Of a stretch of 64,000 nucleotides of DNA, positions 16,962-24,197 are shown piece after piece. The stretch covers positions 28,502 through 92,501 of the forward strand of contig NZ_JABBJN010000026.1 in the NCBI RefSeq assembly GCF_012928505.1. The letters are read 5' to 3'. The number at the start of each line of letters is the position of its first letter. The stretch's first letter is position 1. This stretch comes from Achromobacter sp. Bel (lineage in GTDB: Bacteria > Pseudomonadota > Gammaproteobacteria > Burkholderiales > Burkholderiaceae_B). The position numbers were made by a program, and so were the translations under genes. The notes below the pieces were generated by a model, which saw only the letters and a list, made by a program, of their open reading frames with translations, was not told the DNA's origin and made no database searches.

Positions 16962-18158
16962 TTACTGCTTCAGGTCTTCGGGCTTGATGGCCTGCGTGAC
17001 GGCGTCGTCCACCGACACCACCTTGCCGTCGATCCAGCGCACCAGCCGGAAGTCCTTGTACGACAGCGCCTCGTGGTTGGCCTTGGTGAACGCGGGCGCA
17101 TAGCGCTTGATCACGCCGTCCACCGGACCCAGGTTCTCCAGCGCCTGCTGGACCTTTTCGCCATCGGTGGATTTGGCCTGCGTCATGGCCGCCGCCAGGA
17201 TCTTCACCGAGTCATATGCGTGCGCGGCGAACACGTAGGTGGGCAGCTTGCCCTCCTTCTTCATGATGGTGTCGTACAGCGCCTTGGACTGCGGCGTGGA
17301 GTCCTGCGTGATGGACGCCGAGAAGATCATTTTCTTGGCCAGCTCCGGGCCCGCGATGCGCAGGAACGGGGGGCTGAGGTTGGACCAGGAACCCAGCGTG
17401 GTCGGGTAGTAGCCGATCTTCTCCTGGCTGCGCATCAGATGGCCGTTGGAATCCGCCAGCGCGTAGACGATCAGCGTGTCGGCGCCCGACGCCTTGATCT
17501 TGTTCAGTTGCGAGCTCATGTCCGTATCTTTCGGACCGAACTTCTCGTTGGCCACCGGCGTGATGCCGTGCAACTGCAACACGGCGGCCGCGTCCTTGGC
17601 GCCCTGCTGCCCGTAGCCGGTCGTGTCGGCGATGATGGCGACTTTCTTGTTCTTTGTCGCGCGCGCCGCGTAGGCCGCCAACAGCGTGATCTGGTCCAGG
17701 TCCCGCATCGACACGCGGAAGATGTAGTTGGCCGGTTCCTTGCTGTAGCGGTTGGTGATCTCGGTGGCGGTCGCCGACGGCGAGATGGTCGGGATCTTCT
17801 TTTGCTGCACGATGTGCAGCCACGCCAGCATGTTGCCGGAGTTCACGCCGCCCAGCATCGCGACGACCTTCTCGTTGTCCACCAGTTCGTTGGCATTCTG
17901 AATGGACTTGGGTGGCGATCCCACGTCATCGCGGGGCACGATGACGATCTTCTTGCCCAGCACGCCGCCCGCGGCATTGATCTCTTCGGCGGCCTGCCGC
18001 GCGCCGGACAGCGCCGACACGCCAAAGTCGGCCGAGCCGCTGGCGGACATGTCGCTGTTGTATCCGATCTTGATTTCGTTTTGCGCCCAGGCGCCCTGCG
18101 CGGCCATTGCCAAGGCGGCAGCCAACGCAAGGCGCGTCAGCGGATTCTGCTTGTTCAT
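16962..18158 (-). CDS. LIV-type ABC transporter binding protein, second copy
   Basis: 398 residues with a signal peptide to about residue 25 (GAWA before QNEIKIG). It is obviously paralogous to the protein at 11493-12695: the same NSDMSASGSADFGVSALSGARQAAEEINAAGG block (about 33-64), KIKASGADTLIVYALADSN near 225 and the same C-terminal DDAVTQAIKPEDLKQ. No permease or ATPase gene accompanies it, so it may use the LivH/LivMG/LivF system nearby or a distant one. It follows the E2 gene by 123 bases on the same strand and may serve that operon. Confidence 0.92.
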   Translation of the reverse strand: MNKQNPLTRLALAAALAMAAQGAWAQNEIKIGYNSDMSASGSADFGVSALSGARQAAEEINAAGGVLGKKIVIVPRDDVGSPPKSIQNANELVDNEKVVAMLGGVNSGNMLAWLHIVQQKKIPTISPSATATEITNRYSKEPANYIFRVSMRDLDQITLLAAYAARATKNKKVAIIADTTGYGQQGAKDAAAVLQLHGITPVANEKFGPKDTDMSSQLNKIKASGADTLIVYALADSNGHLMRSQEKIGYYPTTLGSWSNLSPPFLRIAGPELAKKMIFSASITQDSTPQSKALYDTIMKKEGKLPTYVFAAHAYDSVKILAAAMTQAKSTDGEKVQQALENLGPVDGVIKRYAPAFTKANHEALSYKDFRLVRWIDGKVVSVDDAVTQAIKPEDLKQ

Positions 18159-18281
18159 TGCTTTGTCTCCAGACTTTATGTAATGGTGCTTCGACTTACC
18201 GCCGCCATCGGTCTGTACGCCGTTCGCGGTCCACCCTGCGCGCTGCTGATGTGGACACTGCCAACCTTCCCACTCAACACG

Positions 18282-19523
18282 CTAGAGAATCAATTCGATG
18301 GGATGCTCCAGGAAATGCCGGACTTCCTTCAGGAACCGTGCGCCCAGCGCGCCGTCCACGACGCGATGATCAGCGGACAGCGTCAGGCTCATCACGTGGC
18401 CGATGGCCAGCGTGTCCCCATCCACCACCGGTTGGCGCATCACGGCGCCGGCGGCCAGGATGGCTGACTGCGGCGGATTGATGATCGCCGCGAACGACTT
18501 CACGCCATGCATGCCCAGGTTCGATACGGTCAGGCTGCCGCCTTCGTATTGGTCGGGCCGCAGCCGGCCGCTGCGTGCCTGGTCCGCCAACTGCCGGACC
18601 TGCGCCGAGAGTTCGCGCAGCCCCATGCGGCCGGCATCGCGCAGGATCGGCGTGATCAGGCCCGTCTCCAGCGCCACCGCGACGCTCAGGTCGACCTGCT
18701 CCTGACGCAGCACGCCCCCGTCGGTCCATTGCGCGTTGATCTCGGGCACGCGCGCCACGGCGCGGGCGACTGCCAGCAGCAACAGGTCATTCAGCGAATA
18801 GCGAACGGGATCGGGGCTGGCCTGCGCTCGGTCGTTCAATGATTCCCGCGCTGCCATCATCGCGTCCATGCGACAGTCCACGGTCAGGTAGAAATGGGGA
18901 ATCTGCTGCTTGGACTGCGTCAGGCGGCGCGCGATCGTGGCGCGCATCGGGGTGTGCGGAGTCAGCGTGCCTTGGCCTGGAGCGGGCATCTTGGCTGCCG
19001 GCCTGGCATCCGCCGCTGGACGATCCTGCGCGGCCTGTTCGATGTCCACGCGCACGATCCGTCCGTTCGGACCGCTGCCGGTCAGGGCATGCAGGTCCAC
19101 GTCCATGATGCGGGCCAGCCGGCGCGCCGAGGGGCTGGCGAAGAGCCGGTGCGCCGGCGGTACGACGGCGGCCGTGGACGGCGCAAGGGCTGCCGCCGGT
19201 TTCGCCGCCGGCGGCGCCGGCATGGCCAGCACGGGCGCGGCCGGTTCAGCAATGGGGGCAGGCGCCTCGCGAGGCGCGCCCTGCTCTGCCAGCAAGGTCG
19301 CGATCACGTCGCCCACCGGCACCGCGGTGTCTCCCGCTTCGACATGGATGCGGTCAAGCACGCCGCTGTCCACGGCCTCCAGCTCAATGACCGCCTTGTC
19401 CGTTTCGATCTCGGCCAGGATATCGCCCACCTTGACGGGGTCGCCGGACTGCTTCAACCACTGGAGAATCCTGCCCTCTGTCGTACCCGCGCCGATGGCG
19501 GGCATCACGACTTCGATATCCAT
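18282..19523 (-). CDS. E2 acyltransferase of a 2-oxo-acid/acetoin dehydrogenase complex
   Basis: 413 residues. One lipoyl domain spans about 1-80 with the lipoylated Lys in ETDKA (residue 43). After an Ala/Pro-rich linker a peripheral-subunit-binding domain (SPSARRLARIMDVDLHALTGSGPNG) lies near 130-160. The catalytic domain from about 190 carries HFYLTVDCRMDAM and the active-site SADHRVVDGALGARF (His and Asp) near the C-terminus. It takes an acyl group from the fused E1 and passes it to CoA. No E3 dihydrolipoamide dehydrogenase gene is in the window, so E3 must be supplied from elsewhere. Confidence 0.92.
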   Translation of the reverse strand: MDIEVVMPAIGAGTTEGRILQWLKQSGDPVKVGDILAEIETDKAVIELEAVDSGVLDRIHVEAGDTAVPVGDVIATLLAEQGAPREAPAPIAEPAAPVLAMPAPPAAKPAAALAPSTAAVVPPAHRLFASPSARRLARIMDVDLHALTGSGPNGRIVRVDIEQAAQDRPAADARPAAKMPAPGQGTLTPHTPMRATIARRLTQSKQQIPHFYLTVDCRMDAMMAARESLNDRAQASPDPVRYSLNDLLLLAVARAVARVPEINAQWTDGGVLRQEQVDLSVAVALETGLITPILRDAGRMGLRELSAQVRQLADQARSGRLRPDQYEGGSLTVSNLGMHGVKSFAAIINPPQSAILAAGAVMRQPVVDGDTLAIGHVMSLTLSADHRVVDGALGARFLKEVRHFLEHPIELIL

Positions 19524-19535
19524 GTCTTACTCGCT

Positions 19536-20237
19536 TCAGGTGATGGCCAAATTGCCCGTCTTCTCGATATAAGCTGCCGCATCGGAAATGTCCGCCACCA
19601 CCGCGTCGCGCGCGCCCTCGGCGTCGCGTCGCCGCAGCGCCGCCAGCAGCGCGTCGTGGTGACTGAACGATTCCCAGCTTTCCGACTTGCGGTCCTTGCT
19701 GCTCATGCTGAGCGAGAACAGGGGCGCGATCTGCAGCCAGATGTTCTCGATCATCGTGACCAGCAGCGGCATTGCCGCCGCTTCGTACAGCGTGAAATGC
19801 AGGTTCCGGTTCGCTTCGATCGTCTTCAAGGTGTCGATCTTGCGCTGGTGCCCCAGCTTGTCGAACTCGTGGGCATGGCGCTCGATGCGCGCCACGGTCT
19901 CGTCACTGATCACTTTGACGGCTTCGGCCGCGGCAAAGCCTTCCAGACAGCACCGGATGCGCACGATCTCGCGGAACTTCGGCAGGCTGGGTTTCGGCAC
20001 GCGCAGGCCGCGGCTGGGCAGCATTTCCAGCGCGCCTTCGGCCACCAGCTTGTTCACGGCTTCGCGCACCGGCATCGGGCTGGTGTTCAAGGCGGCGGCC
20101 AGGCCGCGCAAGGTGATCTTTTCGCCGGGCGGCACCGCGCCGCTCATCAGGAGCTGCCGCGTCTGCTGATAGATCTGATCCGCGACGGTCACGCGTTCCT
20201 GCTTGTCGAGCAGGCCTTCCAGGATGCTGTTGTCCAT
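19536..20237 (-). CDS. GntR-family regulator (FadR/FCD subgroup)
   Basis: 233 residues. A winged HTH lies at about 15-80 (LRGLAAALNTSPMPVREAVNKL). An all-helical FCD effector domain follows with conserved Asp/His positions (HEFDKLGHQRK, NRNLHFTLYEAA, HHDALLAAL), which in the family hold a metal and a carboxylate ligand. It is embedded between the E2 and SDR genes, 12 bases from E2 and 10 from the SDR. It is therefore the probable autoregulated repressor of the operon; the palindrome at 24033-24052 is its best candidate site. Confidence 0.92.
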   Translation of the reverse strand: MDNSILEGLLDKQERVTVADQIYQQTRQLLMSGAVPPGEKITLRGLAAALNTSPMPVREAVNKLVAEGALEMLPSRGLRVPKPSLPKFREIVRIRCCLEGFAAAEAVKVISDETVARIERHAHEFDKLGHQRKIDTLKTIEANRNLHFTLYEAAAMPLLVTMIENIWLQIAPLFSLSMSSKDRKSESWESFSHHDALLAALRRRDAEGARDAVVADISDAAAYIEKTGNLAIT

Positions 20238-20247
20238 GTTCTCGCGC

Positions 20248-20970
20248 CTAATTCATGTAGACGCCACCGTTTACATCCAGCGTGGCGCCGCAAATGTAGC
20301 TTGCGCCATCCGAACATAAAAAGGCGATGGGCAAGGCGATCTCGCGGGGCTGGGCCATGCGTCGCAGGGGAATTCTATTCGCATCCAGGTCCGCGCCCCG
20401 CACCATGGTGGTGGCAGTCGCACCCGGCGCCACGCTGTTGACGGTGATGCCCGACTCCGCGCCCTTGCGCGCCAGCCATTTCACGAAAGCGTGTGTCCCG
20501 CCCTTGGCCGCCACATAGTGGGGGCTGGCCGCCAGGCCGCCCATGCGCGCCGCCACTGACGACACCAGCACCATGCGGCCGCTGCCCTGCGCCGCCATCT
20601 TGGCCAGCGCCGCGCGGGTCAGGTGCATGACGCCAAGCAAGTTGATGTCGATGACCTGCCGGAACACGTCGTCCCAGCCGTCGGCGTTCCAGTCATCCCA
20701 GGGGCAATAGCCCGCGTTGGCTACCAGCGCGTCCAGCCGCTCGAGGCGTTGGACGGCGGCTTCCGCCGCGACGCGATCGGTCACGTCGAACGCGATCGCC
20801 TGTGCCGCCGATCCCTGCCCGCGTAGTTCAGCGGCCAGCGCCTCGGGCGCCTCGCGGTCGGCCAGCACCAGCGCGGCGCCCTGCTCGGCGCAGACGCGGG
20901 CGGTTTCGCCGCCGATGCCACCGGCCGCGCCCGTGATCAGGATGGTTTTTCCTTCAAGCGCGCAAGGCAT
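20248..20970 (-). CDS. Short-chain dehydrogenase/reductase
   Basis: 240 residues. The nucleotide motif TGAAGGIGGETARV lies near residue 13, NAG in VANAGYC near 84, the catalytic Ser in VLVSSVAARMGG near 133, and YVAAKGGTHAFV (YxxxK) near 150. It is a classical SDR that should interconvert an alcohol and a ketone with NAD(P). Its start overlaps the end of the fused E1 gene by 17 bases, so the two are translationally coupled. It may make the oxo substrate for the E1-E2 complex. Confidence 0.9.
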   Translation of the reverse strand: MPCALEGKTILITGAAGGIGGETARVCAEQGAALVLADREAPEALAAELRGQGSAAQAIAFDVTDRVAAEAAVQRLERLDALVANAGYCPWDDWNADGWDDVFRQVIDINLLGVMHLTRAALAKMAAQGSGRMVLVSSVAARMGGLAASPHYVAAKGGTHAFVKWLARKGAESGITVNSVAPGATATTMVRGADLDANRIPLRRMAQPREIALPIAFLCSDGASYICGATLDVNGGVYMN

Positions 20971-23164
20971 GGACGTTTCCTGGGTTGTGTTTGTCCAGCG
21001 CGCTGTCGCGCAGCATGCCGGCGATCAGGGCGCGCAGGTCGTCTTCGCCTGCCAGCGCCGCGCGTTCCAGCGCCTGCGACACCGTGGGCGGCGCCCAGCG
21101 GCCCGTGACGCGTTGCACCGGCTGGTCCAGATAATCGAAATAGCGGCGCTGGATCTCGTCGGCGATCAACGCACCCAGGCTGGCGCCGCGCGTGGTCTGT
21201 TCGACGATCGCCACGCGGCCCGTCTTCATGACCGAACGCCCGATGGTGTCGTAGTCGATATCGCGCTGCGACAGGGTGCGCAGGTCGATGATGTCGGCGC
21301 GAACGCCGGTTTCCTCTACGATCTGCCGGCAGCGTTCCACCATGCTGAGCGTGGCCAGCAGCGTGATCTGGTCGCCTTCCTGCACGCGCTTGGCGCGGCC
21401 GATGGGAATGCAGTAGTCCAGGGTCTTCGGCACCAGCGTCTTGCGCTTGTGCAGTTCCTGGGGTTCGATCACCAGCACCGGGTCCTGGCAGCGCAGCGCG
21501 GAATTCATCAGGCCCACATAGTCGAACGCGTTGGACGGCGCCACGATATGCCAGCCCGGAAACAGCGCGAACACACCGGCCGGATCCATCGAATGCTGCG
21601 AACCGTAGCCCTCCGCGCCCGGGATGCGCGTGCGCAGCACCAGCGGCACGTTGGCCGTGCCGTTGAACAGGTGGCGGATCTTGCCCGCCTGGTTCAGCAG
21701 CTGGTCGCCCGCCACCAGGAAGAAATCGCTGTACATGAGTTCGACCACGGGCCGCAGCCCCGACAGCGCCGCGCCCGTGGCCAGGCCGCAGAAGCCGTTC
21801 TCGGTAATCGGGGTGTTGACCAGCCTGCCCGCGTAGGTGTCCGTCAGGCCACGCGTGGCGCCAACCGTGCCGCCGCCCATGTTGGCGACGTCTTCGCCGA
21901 ACACGTGGATGCGCTCGTCCTCGGCCATGCGCGCGCCCATGGTGCGCGACACGGCCTCGATGTAGGACAGGCTTTCCATATCGTCCGCATCGAAGTCCTC
22001 GGCCTCCGCAAAGCGCGCGCCGTCGAATTCATGCATGTCGCTGGTCAGGTGATCGTCCACGCTTGCGGCGGCCGGCCAGAGGTCTGCGCGGATGCGGGCG
22101 GCTGAGCCCGCGCCTTCCACGCAGGATGCCGCGGCCGCCTCTACCGCGTCGGTAACGGTGGCATCGATGGCGGTCAACGCGTCGGCGTCCAGGATGCCGC
22201 GCGCGGTCAGTTCGCGCTGCAGGAACAGCCAGGGGTCGCGCGCCTTCCAGGCGTTTTCCTCGTCGCGCGTGCGGTAGCCGAAAGCGCTGCCGGGAATCGA
22301 CGAGCTCTGATGGTAGTAGCGGTAGACCTCGGCCAGGATGAAGGCCGGCCGCCCTTCGCGTTCGATATGCGCCTGCGCCCAGCGCGTGGCCAGCCAGACG
22401 GCGAACGGGTTCATCCCGTCCACCTTGACGGCCGCAATGCCGTGCGCCTGCGGACGCGTCAGCAGTTCGGTCTGGAACGTGGACTGCTCCACGCTCATCG
22501 ACACCGCGTACTTGTTGTTCTCCAGAAAGAAAATCATGGGCAGGCCATACAGCGCCGCCAGGTTCATGGCTTCGTGCGTTGCCCCCTGATGCACCGCGCC
22601 GTCGCCGAAAAACGTGACCATCAGCTTGCCCGATCCGCGCTGCTTTTCCGCGAACGCGTGGCCGCAGGCAATGGGAATGCCGCCGGCGACGATGGCATTG
22701 GTGCCCATGATGCCCAAGTCGGCGCGACGCAGGTGCATGGAACCGCCACGCCCGCCCGTCCAGCCGTCCTTCAAGCCCAGGATCTCGTGCATCAGGCCCT
22801 GTATTTCCTGGCGCATGCGCGGGGTGAGCCCGGTGGCTACCGGGTCGAAGGCATCGTCATACAGCGCGTTGACCGCCTTGGCGACGCATTGGTGGTGCGC
22901 GCGGTGCGTGCCGTTCATCAGCGTATCGACAGGCAGCGCCGCGATGCAACCCGCCGCGCCGCCTTCTTGGCCAATGCTGGAATGCGCCGGCCCGTGCACC
23001 AGGTTCAACTTGTCCAGTTGCAGGATCTTTTCCTCGAAGCGGCGCGCCGCCAGGAACAAGGTCGTCATCCGCATGGCCTCGGCGCGTGTCAGCTGCGCCC
23101 AATCGCTGTCTTGCACCCCCAGCGTGCGCGCCTCTGTCGTCTGTCCGATGTCCTCGAAAAGCAT
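20954..23164 (-). CDS. Fused E1 alpha-beta, 2-oxo-acid/acetoin dehydrogenase
   Basis: 736 residues; the alpha and beta chains, usually separate genes, are joined. The alpha part (about 1-350) has GGRGGSMHL near 138 and the thiamine-diphosphate motif beginning GDGAVHQG and ending ENN about 30 residues later. The beta part (about 380-700) has EAVSRTMGARM, VFGEDVANMGGGTVGATRGL, TPITENGFCGLATGAA and the GYGSQHS segment with its catalytic-loop His. It decarboxylates or cleaves a 2-oxo substrate and loads the acyl group on E2. The alpha half reads closer to acetoin dehydrogenase AcoA than to pyruvate dehydrogenase. The substrate is undetermined. Confidence 0.92.
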   Translation of the reverse strand: MLFEDIGQTTEARTLGVQDSDWAQLTRAEAMRMTTLFLAARRFEEKILQLDKLNLVHGPAHSSIGQEGGAAGCIAALPVDTLMNGTHRAHHQCVAKAVNALYDDAFDPVATGLTPRMRQEIQGLMHEILGLKDGWTGGRGGSMHLRRADLGIMGTNAIVAGGIPIACGHAFAEKQRGSGKLMVTFFGDGAVHQGATHEAMNLAALYGLPMIFFLENNKYAVSMSVEQSTFQTELLTRPQAHGIAAVKVDGMNPFAVWLATRWAQAHIEREGRPAFILAEVYRYYHQSSSIPGSAFGYRTRDEENAWKARDPWLFLQRELTARGILDADALTAIDATVTDAVEAAAASCVEGAGSAARIRADLWPAAASVDDHLTSDMHEFDGARFAEAEDFDADDMESLSYIEAVSRTMGARMAEDERIHVFGEDVANMGGGTVGATRGLTDTYAGRLVNTPITENGFCGLATGAALSGLRPVVELMYSDFFLVAGDQLLNQAGKIRHLFNGTANVPLVLRTRIPGAEGYGSQHSMDPAGVFALFPGWHIVAPSNAFDYVGLMNSALRCQDPVLVIEPQELHKRKTLVPKTLDYCIPIGRAKRVQEGDQITLLATLSMVERCRQIVEETGVRADIIDLRTLSQRDIDYDTIGRSVMKTGRVAIVEQTTRGASLGALIADEIQRRYFDYLDQPVQRVTGRWAPPTVSQALERAALAGEDDLRALIAGMLRDSALDKHNPGNVHALRA

Positions 23165-23213
23165 GTCGTCTCCTTGTGCGGAGCCGGCCTCTGGCGGGCC
23201 GGCTGCCCGCCGT

Positions 23214-23984
23214 TCAGATATGCGCGGTCACGCCGCCGTCCACCACCAGGCTGGCGCCCGTGACGAAGTCCGACGCAGCGCTGGCCAGGAACAGGGTTGC
23301 GCCGACCAGGTCTTCGGGTTCGCCCCAACGGGCCAGCGGCGTGGTGGCGACCACCCGTTCGGCATGGCCCGGGATATCCACCCGCGCCTGCCGCGACAGC
23401 GCCGTGTCGATCCAGCCCGGCTGGATCACGTTCACGGTGATGCCGTCCGCGGCCCAGGCGCACGCCAGCGAACGCGTCAGCTGCAGCACGCCGCCCTTGC
23501 TGGCGGAATAGGCCGCCGTCACGGCGTTGGAGGCCAAGGCCAGAATCGAGCCGATATTGATGATCTTGCCCTTGCCGCGCAGGCTCATTGGCGCATGCAC
23601 GGCCTGGCACATGTTGAACGTGCCCTTGAGGTTGACGTCCACGATGCGGTCCCACACGTCTTCGGCATACAACTCAGGCCGCATCCGCGTGTTGACGCCG
23701 GCGCAGTTGACCAGCACGTCCACGCCGCCGTAACGCGCCACCACGTCCGCCACCGCGTCTGCGCAAGCCTCACGGTTTTCCACGCTGAGCGCGATGGCTC
23801 CGGTCTTCACGCCGGATTCGCGCAGCTCGGACGCCAGCGCGTCCAGCCTTTCCCCCGCCAGGTCGGCCAGCACCAGCGTCGCGCCGCCCTGGCCAAAGGC
23901 CCGGCTGAGCGCTGCGCCGATGCCGCCCGCGGCACCGGTAATCAAAACAATCTTGTCTCGGACACTGAATAGTTGTTGGGTCAT
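23214..23984 (-). CDS. Short-chain dehydrogenase/reductase
   Basis: 256 residues. TGAAGGIGAALSRAF is near residue 16, VNCAGVN (NAG variant NCAG) near 90, Ser in IINIGSILALASN near 140, and AYSASKGGVLQL (YxxxK) near 155, then VIQPGWIDTALS. It is first in the leftward E1/E2 operon and 49 bases upstream of the E1 start. It should oxidise a secondary alcohol such as a diol or hydroxy acid. A 20-bp palindrome lies 49 bases before its ATG. It differs clearly from the SDR at 20248 and is not a recent copy. Confidence 0.9.
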   Translation of the reverse strand: MTQQLFSVRDKIVLITGAAGGIGAALSRAFGQGGATLVLADLAGERLDALASELRESGVKTGAIALSVENREACADAVADVVARYGGVDVLVNCAGVNTRMRPELYAEDVWDRIVDVNLKGTFNMCQAVHAPMSLRGKGKIINIGSILALASNAVTAAYSASKGGVLQLTRSLACAWAADGITVNVIQPGWIDTALSRQARVDIPGHAERVVATTPLARWGEPEDLVGATLFLASAASDFVTGASLVVDGGVTAHI

Positions 23985-24032
23985 GCCTGCTTCGCCGCTG
24001 CCCGCGTGCCGACGGATGCCGGACGCTGTTTT

Positions 24033-24052
24033 TGATATGTGATCACAAATCA
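24033..24052. promoter_or_regulatory. 20-bp palindromic operator
   Basis: The sequence TGATATGTGATCACAAATCA is symmetric except for one mismatched pair (A/A at positions 5 and 16). The core TGTGATCACA is perfect. It lies 49 bases before the SDR gene that opens the E1/E2 operon. Dyads of this size are typical for GntR/FCD dimers, so the GntR protein at 19536-20237 is the likely binder (inference). Confidence 0.6.
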
Positions 24053-24127
24053 GATTCTAGAAACGGCGCCGATGAACGTCAACAGGACCGGTATCGGGGT
24101 CTACCCCTAGCGCCGTCCGGCGCGACG

Positions 24128-24155
24128 AAAAAAAGCCGGGGCGCATGGCCCCGGC
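24128..24155 (-). terminator. Rho-independent terminator of the TonB receptor gene
   Basis: On the minus strand an 8-bp stem (GCCGGGGC, 24135-24142, with GCCCCGGC, 24148-24155; five-base loop) is followed directly by seven U (24134 down to 24128). It lies 43 bases past the receptor stop codon. This is the most textbook terminator in the window. Confidence 0.85.
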
Positions 24156-24197
24156 GGTCGATGGCTGCCGGCGTCCGCACGGGACGCCGCGGGCGGG

